Of a DNA stretch of 64,000 nucleotides, positions 1 to 9,702 are shown piece by piece. Within the stretch, counting starts at the first letter, position 1; each line of letters starts with the position of its first letter. The translations under genes were made by a program, and so were the position numbers. The stretch is from contig JASAND010016315.1 of assembly GCA_030248195.1 (NCBI GenBank), forward strand, positions 1 to 64,000, in the 5' to 3' direction. The DNA is from Trissonchulus latispiculum. Taxonomy: Eukaryota > Nematoda > Enoplea > Enoplida > Ironidae. The notes beneath the pieces were generated by a model. The model ran no database searches. It was given only the letters and a program-made list of their open reading frames with translations, and was not told the DNA's origin.

Positions 1-699
1 AAAATTGGCCACATGGGGTAATAAAATTGCCCAAAAAATAGGTTTTACGACTAAAATTTCCAAAAATTTTCCGGCTTCGCCGAAATTTTTAACTTACAAT
101 TACTATTTTTTGCGAAAAAACGTCCGAAAAACACGTTTTTGCTAAAAAATAGCTGTTTTTTGTTAAAAAATGGCAAATATCGCTAAAAAATCGCCTTCAA
201 AAGTACCCCTAAGAAAAATCGCTCTCACAAGGGGTATATACCCAAATTTGCTTCCACAAGGGTCAGTGAAATTTGGCATCCCGTTCAGGTATGGAGGGGG
301 TCCCCCCACCCCCCTGACACACCTATGGTGGAGTCAGCCAGTTGGGGTGGGGTCCGGAAAAATCGAATTTGGGGTAAAAGAATTTTTCGGTCAAAAATTT
401 AGAAAAAATTCGCGAAATCGCTGAAAAAACGTTATTCCCAACTAAATATGAACAATACATATATATTTCTTCATTTTTGCTCAATTAGTCGAAAAACTTG
501 GATTTAAAAAAAATAATTAAATGAAAATTTTTAATAATTTTGAGGCTAAATTTTCAAAATTTTGAGTTTGGGGTCTGGAAAATTTGTGTGGGTGGGGACT
601 AGGATTTGGCCATTTGGGGGTGGGGTCTGCCTCCAAAATTTCGAGGGTGGGGTCGGCACTTTTCCATTTGGGGGTAGGGGGTTCCCCACACGAAACCCT
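1..699. repeat. AT-rich DNA and G-rich dispersed repeat
   Basis: Positions 1-227 are AT-rich with a short GC hairpin (CCGGCTTCGCCG, 71-82) and no convincing gene. About 228-690 holds a G-rich repeat with phrases such as 'gggtggggtctg' and 'cacacctatggtgg'. The same phrases recur at 13134-13599 and, reversed, at 39307-39740, so this is another diverged copy of the MITE family with CATAGGTGT ends. I found no clean ends or target duplication here. Confidence 0.5.
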
Positions 700-1050
700 T
701 TTCTAGAAAACAATTAGAAAACTCAGTGATAATGTTTTCTGATTATTTTCTTAATGTTTTCTGAAACTTTACTAATAACTTTCTCATTGTTTTCTAATTA
801 TTTTCTAAACTGAAGGTGTCCATTTTCTAATTAATTTCTAGATTTTTTCTAATTAATTTCATATTGTTTTCAGGAAAAAATGTCGATTTTTCTAATTGTT
901 TTCTAAATAAGAAATTCTAAATTTCTAACAAGTTTTCTTGAGCTGTGGGAGCAATTTTGCGACCCCTTAGTGTACCACCTGTTTGGTTTGGTTTAGTAGT
1001 TTTTAATGTTTTCTAAATAATATAATATAAATAATATAATAATATTTATA
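700..1050. repeat. TTTTCTAATT-type degenerate repeat
   Basis: Degenerate tandem words of the type TTTTCTAATTGTTTTCTA run through this stretch. The same words occur at 5485-5640, 12480-12615 and 14755-14900. They border the LINE on both sides, which suggests the LINE inserted into this kind of DNA. No coding potential is seen. Confidence 0.6.
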
Positions 1051-1057
1051 ACTATAC

Positions 1058-1082
1058 CCTTAAGGTTATAAGGTTATAAGGT
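1058..1082 (-). repeat. 3'-terminal microsatellite of the LINE
   Basis: On the plus strand this reads as repeated 'aaggttat' units. On the LINE strand it gives a short (TTATAACC)n tail just before AT-rich flanking DNA. CR1/L2-type LINEs are known to end in short 3' repeats used in target-primed reverse transcription; assigning that role here is inference. Confidence 0.5.
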
Positions 1083-1473
1083 TTATTAGCATAAGCAAAA
1101 CAAGGACACATACATATATATGTATTTATCAAGATTAATATTATAAAGTTCGTATTTGATTTAAAGATTTATATATTTGACAGAATTCTGTGTATCAAAA
1201 TTTGTGATTTGATCATCATGAAAGGTTGGTAGTAAGAGCAGCAGAGGAGTACGGTCCAATCGTGAAGTGAGGCGTATCTGGTCTTATCAGCTGATCTAAG
1301 ACAGAGAGAGCAGAGACAGAAAGGACACGAACTACGACATAACAAAAAAATATATATATTCTAACATCCATAGTAATTTAACAACAGAACTAGTAGTGCT
1401 TATGCAGAGGGAAGAACCTTGAGATTAAGGCATTGATACTTCCCCCCTAGGTATTTACTAACAATAAAAAGTT

Positions 1474-4299
1474 TCAAGTGGGTCTTCTCAAATAGTTAGA
1501 CTTGCAAAATGGCGTAAAGTTAAAATTTGTTAATTTATTTGTGAAAACTATTAACGAAGAGGCATTGATGATGTCTTCAGGAAGGGCATTCCATATTTTA
1601 ACAACACGAACTGCAAAGAAATTAGCTCGTTGACTAGATCTAACTACTGGTAAACTAAGCCTATACGAGCGATTGTTTCTAAGGTGTGTTGGAGGCATAA
1701 TCTCAAAATAGTTATTTATATTCATATCAATTTCATTATGGACTATTTGATAAGTGAGTTTTAGATCAGCAATAATTCGACGTATTTCTAGGGGTTGGAG
1801 CTTTAATGCAGTCAGTCTATTCAAGTAGCTATCATTTCGCAGACCATTAACTTGTTTTGTGAAAAATTTTTGTATTCTTTCAATTTTATCTATAAGTCCT
1901 ATTTGTTGGGGATTCCAAACAGGCGAGGCGTACTCAAGATGTGGTCTTACAAAACTTAAGTAGAGGGGTAGCAGTACATCAGCATGACGGCTTTCGAAAG
2001 ATCTTAGAATCTGACCAAGTATCTGCCGTGCCTTCTTGGTTATATCATCAATATGGGTATTAAATTTAAGATCATTATTAATCTTCACACCCAGGTCTTT
2101 AACTGACATTACATGGGGCATATCTATATTATTTAAATTAAGATTGAAAGTGAAACCTGGGTTACCAAGTGTAAGAATAACACATTTTGGTACTGAAAAC
2201 TGTAGCTGACACTCAGTAGCCCAAGCGTTTATCAGATCCAAATCATTTTGAATTGCCTGTACATCAGTTAAATCACTGACTGTGAAGAACAGTTTGGCAT
2301 CATCAACAAAAAGCTTAATTGTTGAATTTAGTAGTAACTTGGTAATATCGTTAATATAAATAAGAAAAAGAACTGGACCAAGAACAGACCCTTGAGGCAC
2401 ACCACTCAACACTGGAACCCAGTCAGAAAACAAATTATCAATTTTGACTCGTTGGTGTCTGTTTGTTAAAAAGGCTTCAAACCAAAGTAGAAATTCTTCA
2501 GACACCCCCATATAACGCAATTTTTGTAGCAATTTTTTGTGACTTATAGTGTCAAAAGCTTTAGTTATATCCAAGTACACAATAACCTTGCATCTTTTTA
2601 AGTCTAATACTTTTGTCCAATCATTCAAACACTCAAGCAGCTGTGTTACTGTAGAGCGCTTATTAAGACCTCCATGCTGGTGGGTACTCAGGATCTGATT
2701 ATTAGTTAAATGATTTAATAACTTAGGCTTAACAGTCCTTTCAAAAGTCCTCATAGAGGTGGCTGTTAGACTAATAGGTCTGTAATGATCAGGTGAACTT
2801 CTATCTCCTTTTTTGAAAACTGGTGTTACGTCAGCATTCAACCAGTCTTGAGGGATAGTTTTCGTAGAAAGAGAAATATTAAAAAGTATGGTTAAAAGAG
2901 GGCTAATTTCATATTTAATTTTTTTCAAAACGAGTGGTGGTATATTATCTGGGCCAACCGAAGTTTTATTATTTAACTGACTCAAAGCCTTATCAACGTC
3001 ATCTATAGTAATGTAAGGGGTGGATAAGGGATCAAAATTTGTGTAATAATTAGGGGCAGGAACACCGTTATCAGACACAAAAACAGATGAAAATTTTTGG
3101 TTTAAGAGAGCAGCTTTGTCGAGGCTGTTGTCAATTACTGTTGATTGATCTAGCAGCATAGGTATATCATCATTACGTTTATTTAACCTTTTATTAACAA
3201 AAGACCAAAATTTATTAATGTCATTTGATGAACTAATCTCGCGTTCTTGATTTTTCCGCATTAATTGAAGTTCCTTACGAAATTCTTTAACTGACGTTTT
3301 CCACAGTGAACGATTTTCAAAAGTTTGATCTCGTTTAAACCTATTCCAAAGTTTATTCTTTCTTCGTTTAAGTATCCTTAAATTGGGTGGTAAGGGTTGC
3401 ACATTATTACGAGACGGACGGACAGTTTTAACTGGGATATAAATATTAATAGCAGTTAAAATAACTCCTTTGACAATTTGCCATAAGTGATCAACGTTCA
3501 TACTATCACCAAAAAGTGTCGGCCAGTCAGTAGTTAGAATAAAATCTCTCATTGCTATGTAATTTCCATTGTTATATTTTCTGAAAGATTTTTCCCTAAA
3601 ATTTTCACGGATTGTTCCGTTTAAGTAGAAATTTACCATTTCGTGGTCACTGTTTACAAATGGGGCTTCAATGGTAATACCAGTTATACGCCTTGGAATA
3701 TTCGTAAGGATTAGATCGAGAATATTTCCGTTACGTGTGGGTTGTTTCACCATTTGAGTTAAACCTGCAGTTATTACAAACTCTAAAAAGATTTCAGAGA
3801 CAGAGTTAATTGGCGCAGTGAGCATGTCCCAATTTACAGAAGGTTGATTGAAATCCCCCATTAATAGATAGGGCTTGTTCCTTGGAATATTTATAAGAAC
3901 ACTATTACATACTTCACTAATTTGCTGATTACTAATACCGGGAGGGATATACATAAGCACTAATCTAGTCCATTCATCATTAATTTTGATATCAACATTA
4001 CAAATATCACAGTCGTGAATATGTTGCTCACCAACAAACAAACTAGGATGGCTCTTATGCACAAAAACAGCTACGCCACCTCCTTTTCTATTGGGTCTGT
4101 CCGCTCGAAAAATGCTGTATCTATTAGCATGTAGTTCTTGATCGCTTATCTGCTGTGTCAACCATGTCTCAGTGACAAAAATGCAGTCATAAACAGGAAA
4201 GTTTTCTATAATTTCAGTTTTAAATTCTTTCAGTTTATTACATAAACTTCTGCTGTTTAACAAAACACTATAGTATAAATGAACTTTATTCTCCTCCAC
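1474..4299 (-). CDS. LINE ORF2: endonuclease-reverse transcriptase (941 aa)
   Basis: Encodes the nicking endonuclease and reverse transcriptase used for target-primed insertion. The endonuclease (about 10-225) shows NSRS at 15-18, TETWL with Glu44, GDFNQP at 148-153 and SDH at 217-219. The reverse transcriptase shows FKKGD at 495-499, HYRPISLT at 505-512, motif A YLDITKAFD at 575-583 with both Asp, motif B GVPQGSVLGP at 633-642, and motif C FVDD at 664-667, where most relatives have FADD. The length and C-terminal extension fit CR1/L2-like ORF2. The first codon at the natural N-terminus is GTG, not ATG. The frame is open only back to a stop at 4327-4329, so it overlaps the end of ORF1 by about 16 nt with no in-frame ATG. 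Either the ATG has mutated or ORF2 is made by reinitiation or recoding. Confidence 0.9.
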   Translation of the reverse strand: MEENKVHLYYSVLLNSRSLCNKLKEFKTEIIENFPVYDCIFVTETWLTQQISDQELHANRYSIFRADRPNRKGGGVAVFVHKSHPSLFVGEQHIHDCDICNVDIKINDEWTRLVLMYIPPGISNQQISEVCNSVLINIPRNKPYLLMGDFNQPSVNWDMLTAPINSVSEIFLEFVITAGLTQMVKQPTRNGNILDLILTNIPRRITGITIEAPFVNSDHEMVNFYLNGTIRENFREKSFRKYNNGNYIAMRDFILTTDWPTLFGDSMNVDHLWQIVKGVILTAINIYIPVKTVRPSRNNVQPLPPNLRILKRRKNKLWNRFKRDQTFENRSLWKTSVKEFRKELQLMRKNQEREISSSNDINKFWSFVNKRLNKRNDDIPMLLDQSTVIDNSLDKAALLNQKFSSVFVSDNGVPAPNYYTNFDPLSTPYITIDDVDKALSQLNNKTSVGPDNIPPLVLKKIKYEISPLLTILFNISLSTKTIPQDWLNADVTPVFKKGDRSSPDHYRPISLTATSMRTFERTVKPKLLNHLTNNQILSTHQHGGLNKRSTVTQLLECLNDWTKVLDLKRCKVIVYLDITKAFDTISHKKLLQKLRYMGVSEEFLLWFEAFLTNRHQRVKIDNLFSDWVPVLSGVPQGSVLGPVLFLIYINDITKLLLNSTIKLFVDDAKLFFTVSDLTDVQAIQNDLDLINAWATECQLQFSVPKCVILTLGNPGFTFNLNLNNIDMPHVMSVKDLGVKINNDLKFNTHIDDITKKARQILGQILRSFESRHADVLLPLYLSFVRPHLEYASPVWNPQQIGLIDKIERIQKFFTKQVNGLRNDSYLNRLTALKLQPLEIRRIIADLKLTYQIVHNEIDMNINNYFEIMPPTHLRNNRSYRLSLPVVRSSQRANFFAVRVVKIWNALPEDIINASSLIVFTNKLTNFNFTPFCKSNYLRRPT

Positions 4300-4310
4300 A
4301 CTACTGCTCT

Positions 4311-5291
4311 TTAAGCATTTGGGTTGTTAGTGGGAGGAGATTGCGGCACAGACTGCTGATCCGACCCACTCTGATCCGGTCCACCCAAATTATCGTTCGG
4401 GGCGCCTTCAACAGGGTAGGACGGAGGAGGGGGCGCACCTGGAACTATACGACCATATTTAATAACAACATTTCCTCCCATATTTCTACGTCTCCAAAGT
4501 TCATTACGAAGAAATTTGTCACGTACCCGCTCATCAAAGGTGAGATCTGGTCTCACCCAGACTTTCTGATACACTTTGCCCAGGCTTCTGAATTCCTTGA
4601 ACAGGAGGAAAGATTTCCGGGCATCAGGATCATTGAATTTGACTTTCACAATGCGGCCTTTTGGAGTGCCAACAGCACCGTCACGGAAAATGTCCGAGAC
4701 ATTAGATCGATCGATGCCGGATTTGGTCAGCATCTTTTCAACCATGGGAACTGGGTCCGAATTCTTCTTATCGTCAAAGTCAGGTAAACCCGTAACGACC
4801 AAATTATTCTTCTTCAATTCTCTTTCCTTTTCATTTGTCAGCGATCTGCAGACGGCCATCTGAATAAGAGGTGCTAGCTGACCAATTAGGGTAGGAAGGA
4901 TTCCCTTTATCATAGCAGGGAGGACCTCCCTCACTGTCGCTTTGACCAGTTGAGCAATGTCTCCCACAATGAGGGAGTTTTCACTGGGAACAGTCCCACC
5001 ACTGGATCCGTTTGATGGGAGAGAATCTGCTCCAGACCTACTGAGAGGACTAGTAGGACCGCCATGCCCACCAGAACTGAATATGTCGACGCACCGTGCA
5101 CATTTGATGCTGACAAATTGGATAGCTCCAGAGTTACTCCAAGCACGATATTGTTTATCGTTCACCCCGTGACAAACGGCATGCGCCACTTCTCTGCAAT
5201 GACTACAGGGGATGGTAAAATCTTTCAGTCCAATGGTGGACTTGCAAACAGAACAGTTCTTCCGCTCATCAGACTGCGAACCACGAGGCAT
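4311..5291 (-). CDS. LINE ORF1: zinc-finger, RNA-binding-type protein (326 aa)
   Basis: Starts at a clear ATG (5289-5291) and ends 11 bp before the ORF2 block. Residues about 12-66 hold a PHD-like Cys/His cluster (CSVC, CSHC, H-x3-C, CARC). A Ser/Gly-rich linker and a hydrophobic, possibly oligomerising, helix follow. A C-terminal domain (about 160-260), beginning with NNLVVTGLPDF, resembles the RRM-like domain of LINE ORF1 proteins, and the tail is Pro-rich. By family knowledge the product coats LINE RNA in the ribonucleoprotein particle. Exact domain limits need a profile search. Confidence 0.8.
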   Translation of the reverse strand: MPRGSQSDERKNCSVCKSTIGLKDFTIPCSHCREVAHAVCHGVNDKQYRAWSNSGAIQFVSIKCARCVDIFSSGGHGGPTSPLSRSGADSLPSNGSSGGTVPSENSLIVGDIAQLVKATVREVLPAMIKGILPTLIGQLAPLIQMAVCRSLTNEKERELKKNNLVVTGLPDFDDKKNSDPVPMVEKMLTKSGIDRSNVSDIFRDGAVGTPKGRIVKVKFNDPDARKSFLLFKEFRSLGKVYQKVWVRPDLTFDERVRDKFLRNELWRRRNMGGNVVIKYGRIVPGAPPPPSYPVEGAPNDNLGGPDQSGSDQQSVPQSPPTNNPNA

Positions 5292-5484
5292 AATGATTAG
5301 GGATATACATAGAAAGAAATAGTAGGAAATTAGTACGAAGAAATAAATGAATCCAAAAAATAGATAATATAGTAATAAAGGTAATCAACAATCATAAAAG
5401 GCAATCCGGATAGATAAGAGAAATGATTTCACAGCGTAGGTATACATCAGAGACCAGTGACCCAAATGAATCAATAACCTGAAT

Positions 5485-5844
5485 CAATTTCTCTTATGTT
5501 TTCTAAAATGTTTCTATTGTTTTCTAAATGTTTTCTGAAAACTTGTTATGGCTTCATTTTCTTATAATTTCTCATTGTTTTCTAATTGTTTTCTATTTAA
5601 TTTATAATTATTTTCTAAATGAAGAATAATTGCTTCGCTCATGAATATACTGCGTTTGCGCATCCATAATGCTAATCGGGACTACAAACAGTAAAAACAC
5701 TGTTTCATAAGCGATGTAATGCATAAAAAGCCTACATTTATATATAAACTAAACAAACGACAAAGGAAAATATATAGCATCGCGGACTACTCGAAAACAA
5801 AGGATACAGGTCCTGACCTAAATAATTTCAAATTCAAATTTGCA
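5485..5844. repeat. TTTTCTAATT-type repeat and unassigned flank
   Basis: Positions 5485-5625 repeat the TTTTCTAATTGTTTTCT words found on the other side of the LINE. The remainder is AT-rich, and I see no gene or recognisable element in it. Confidence 0.45.
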
Positions 5845-5878
5845 ATTATGTAGGGGCGCGATAGCGCCCCTACATAAT
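5845..5878. repeat. Perfect 15-bp-stem palindrome, composite-repeat-end type
   Basis: Arms 5845-5859 and 5864-5878 are perfect inverse complements around a 4-nt loop (gata). The stem centre is TAGGGGCGC. Downstream words (taatatgggtataaa, then gagacagtgt) resemble those beside the palindromes at 19225-19260 and 38769-38804, so this looks like one end of a related, diverged repeat. No gene is seen from 5879 to 6392. Confidence 0.6.
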
Positions 5879-6392
5879 ATGGGTATAAAGGCGTCTGCGC
5901 GGCTCCCTGGAGACAGTGTTGGCCTGGTGCCAGCTAATTAGAGGTCCGGTGGTGGTAAAAATGTTACCATCGTAAACAACTCGAGTAGTACTACAAGTAC
6001 CACCATACTTTTGGTTCGAATTCGAAACTTCGAATTTTTGCACTAGGCGATAGTTACCGTGCGTTTGTTTTTTTTCTCGGTGAATAACGCTTATTGGAAA
6101 TGCATTTTACGGCTAAGTGTTGGATTACGATGTGGGCATTTTGGCACCATACTACTATTATATGTTGGTAGACAGGATCCCCCCATGCTACCTTTTTTTG
6201 GTCATTTTGGCACCTGGCCAATTTTGGCTCTGTGCCAAGGTCCCAAAGTCGGACTTTCGCTATTTTTCGCAAATTTTGGTCACACTTTTCTAGAACTGGG
6301 TAGACGCTGGAGAGGTCTAGTATCTAAGTCCCACTTTTACTAGAAATGGCCTAAAAGTCACTAAAAATGGCGTTTTTCGGCCTCGGGGTGGT

Positions 6393-8816
6393 ACCCATAT
6401 AGAGTAAATCGGGGTCGCTGAAAACGATGAGCATACTGCCGATACCGCCCGAAGTGACCACTGGTCAGCATGGCTCCCGTGGTTCCTCGCCCAGGGTCAA
6501 AGTTTGGAAAACTCACTCTAAACAGCGTTTTCCGGCGTTTTGGTTGGGGGCATATATAGTAAATCGACTACGCTCGTTTCAATGGGCATGTCGCCGAAAC
6601 CGACGGAAGTGACCACTGGTCACTACAGCCTATGGGGCCTATTGACCACTGGTCAAACGGCCCAAAACTGCGTTTTTCGGCGTTTTGGTCGGGAGCATAT
6701 ATAGTAAATCGACTACGCTGGTTTCAATGGGCATATCGCCGAAACCGACGGAACTGACCACTGGTCACAACAGACTATCGGGCCTATTGACAACTGGTCG
6801 AACTGACAAAAACTGCGTTTTTCGGCGTTTTGGTAGGGGGCATATATAGTAAAGCGTCTACGCTCGTTTCAATGGGCATATCGCCGAAACCAACGGAACT
6901 GACCACTGGTCACTACAGTCTATGGGGTCTATTGACCACTGGTCAAACGGCCTAAAACTGCGTTTTTCGGCGTTTTGGTCGGTGGCATATATAGTAAATC
7001 GACTACGCTCGTTTCAATGGGCATATCGCCGAAACCGACGGAAGTGACCACTGGTCACTACAGCCTATAGGGCCTATTGACCACTGGTCGAACGGCCCAA
7101 AACTGCGTTTTTCGGCGTTTTGGTCGGGGGCATATATAGTAAATCGACTACGCTCGTTTCAATGGGCATATCGCCGAAACCGACGGAAGTGACCACTGGT
7201 CACTACAGCCTATAGGGCCTATTGACCACTGGTCGAACGGCCCAAAACTGCGTTTTTCAGCGTTTTGGTAGGGGGCATATATAGTAAAGCGACTACGCTC
7301 GTTTCAATGGGCATATCGCCGAAACCAACGGAACTGACCACTGGTCACTACAGTCTATGGGGTCTATTGACCACTGGTCGAACGGCCCAAAACTGCGTTT
7401 TTCGGCGTTTTGGTAGGGGGCATATATAGTAAAGCGACTACGCTCGTTTCAATGGGCATATCGCCGAAACCAACGGAACTGACCACTGGTCACTACAGTC
7501 TATGGGGTCTATTGACCACTGGTCAAACGGCCTAAAACTGCGTTTTTCGGCGTTTTGGTCGGGGGCATATATAGTAAAGCGACTACGCTCGTTTCAATGG
7601 GCATATCGCCGAAACCGACGGAAGTGACCACTGGTCACTACAGCCTATAGGGCCTATTGACCACTGGTCGAACGGCCCAAAACTGCGTTTTTCGGCGTTT
7701 TGGTAGGGGGCATATATAGTAAAGCGACTACGCTCGTTTCAATGGACATATCGCCGAAACCAACGGAACTGACCACTGGTCACTACAGTCTATGGGGTCT
7801 ATTGACCACTGGTCAAACGGCCTAAAACTGCGTTTTTCGGCGTTTTGGTCGGGGGCATATATAGTAAAGCGACTACGCTCGTTTCAATGGGCATATCGCC
7901 GAAACCGACGGAAGTGACCACTGGTCACTACAGCCTATAGGGCCTATTGACCACTGGTCGAACGGCCCAAAACTGCGTTTTTCGGCGTTTTGGTAGGGGG
8001 CATATATAGTAAAGCGACTACGCTCGTTTCAATGGGCATATCGCCGAAACCAACGGAACTGACCACTGGTCACTACAGTCTATGGGGTCTATTGACCACT
8101 GGTCAAACGGCCTAAAACTGCGTTTTTCGGCGTTTTGGTCGGGGGCATATATAGTAAAGCGACTACGCTCGTTTCAATGGGCATATCGCCGAAACCGACG
8201 GAAGTGACCACTGGTCACTACAGCCTATGGGGCCTATTGAGCACTGGTCAAACGGCCCAGAACTGCGTTTTTCGGCGTTTTGGTAGGGGGCATATATAGT
8301 ATATAAATCGACTACGCTCGTTTCAATGGGCATATTGCCAAAACCGACGGAAGTGACCACTGGTAACTACGGCCTAGAAGTCCTATTGACCACTGGTCAA
8401 ACGGCCTTAAACTGCGTTTTTCGGCGTTTTGATCGGGGCCATATATAGTAAATCGACTACGCTCGTTTCAATGGGCATATTGCCGAAATTGAGGGAAGTG
8501 ACCCGTGGTCACTGCGGTCTATGGGGCCTATTGACCAGTGGTCAAACCTCTTAAAGCAGCGTTTTGCGGATTTTTGGTTGGGGGGCATATATAGTAAATC
8601 CACTACGCTCGTTTCAATGGGCATATTGCCGAAATCGAGGGAGTGCCCAGTGGTCACTACGGTCTATGGGGCCTAATGGCCAGTGGTCAAACCCCTTAAA
8701 ACAGCGTTTTTCGGCGTTTTGTTGGCGTCTTCGTGGCGAAGATGACGGTGATCAAGTACAAGTAAGTAAGTTTGTTGGGGGCATATATTGTAAATAGACT
8801 ACGCTCGTTTAGCATG
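6393..8816 (+). repeat. 145-bp tandem satellite, about 16 monomers
   Basis: The phrase catatatagtaaa recurs at 6551, 6696, 6841, 6986, 7131, 7276, 7421, 7566, 7711, 7856, 8001, 8146 and 8291, exactly 145 bp apart. Outer monomers are more diverged (next near 8440, 8586 and 8782), and the last contains an extra insert of about 50 bp. Each monomer has two palindromic sites, GTGACCACTGGTCAC and TTGACCACTGGTCRA. Between 7421 and 8290 two monomer types alternate (gtaggggg/ggaactg and gtcggggg/ggaagtg), giving a 290-bp higher-order unit. Open frames here are by-products of the repeat. Confidence 0.92.
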
Positions 8817-8883
8817 GCACTGTTCAAGCCCCTTGTATCCATTACCGCATTGCTGGAAAGGGATCCTTTAAAATGACAGAAGG

Positions 8884-9702
8884 ACAAGAAATAAAAATGC
8901 TCCTCTGGAGCATGAAAAAGTAATATGGGTGATGGTGAGGTTGCAAAATCAAGCGAGGACTAGTCTTTAAAATGCTTAATATGGGGCTAGGTTAAAAAAT
9001 AGAAGAGGACTAGGTTGTGAGCGAATTAATATGGGCACAGCTTCGCCGAACAACCCATATTCGCGGGATTTCACGTTTCGTCTTAGCTTAGAGCCATCAA
9101 TGTCAGTCAATAAAAAATTTAAGCAGTTGAATACTCATCGAATATAGCAGTATGCATGTACTGTTAGACTAGCTGCTAGGAATATATACGTAAATTATTA
9201 TCATTTTGTTGTGTTGAACTACCGCAGGCTCTATATACTACTAGGAGAAGTCTAAGGATATGATGCTAAAGCTATTGGTACAAGTGACTTGTCAGGAGGA
9301 AATAGAAGATCGTGGGAGAATCCTAAATTATTCTTGAATATAAATTTTCCGTATAAATGGATACATAAAATGTGCTAGTTAGTATGAAACACTTATCGAA
9401 GAAAACGTTTGCTAAAATAAAAGTTCGAATAAAGCTCGAGCACATACCGTAGCTGTAGGTTATTTATGAACTATAAACCAAATGTATCGTGGATATGCAT
9501 AATAGTTTACATTTACAAACCGCGAATATGGGTTGTTCGGCGAAGCTGTGCCCATATTAATTCGCTCACAACCTAGTCCTCTTCTATTTTTTAACCTAGC
9601 CCCATATTAAGCATTTTAAAGACTAGTCCTAGCTTGATTTTGCAACCTCACCATCACCCATATTACTTTTTCATGCTCCAGAGGAGCATTTTTATTTCTT
9701 GT
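8884..9702. mobile_element. Foldback element with about 183-bp terminal inverted repeats
   Basis: Left arm 8884-9066 and right arm 9520-9702 are near-perfect inverse complements. They begin ACAAGAAATAAAAATGC and include a small inner palindrome around TGCTCCTCTGGAGCA. The arms end in a further hairpin (ATATGGG...CCCATAT). The roughly 450-bp centre has no ORF of note. No target duplication was found. This is a non-autonomous foldback/MITE-type element. Confidence 0.8.

Larger units (their letters stand above)
1056..5490 (-). mobile_element. CR1/L2-like non-LTR retrotransposon (LINE), near full length
   Basis: A two-ORF LINE on the minus strand. It has a roughly 200-bp 5' leader (5292-5490), ORF1 with a zinc finger, ORF2 with an apurinic-type endonuclease and reverse transcriptase, and a roughly 390-bp 3' UTR. 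The 3' end appears to be a short 8-bp repeat (about three units of TTATAACC read on the minus strand, near 1058-1082), as known for CR1/L2 elements, which end in microsatellites rather than poly(A). Both ORFs are open end to end, so the copy looks young. Outer limits are approximate and no target duplication was identified. Confidence 0.8.

Noticed and set aside
4341..5300. Plus-strand open frames opposite LINE ORF1
   Set aside because: Shadow frames of the minus-strand ORF1 without recognisable domains.
6393..8816. CRISPR-like array
   Set aside because: The repeats are contiguous 145-bp monomers without unique spacers, and the sequence is eukaryotic.
6427..8887. Open frames in the satellite on both strands
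   Set aside because: They repeat with the 145-bp unit, have no family features and reflect only the lack of stops in the monomer.
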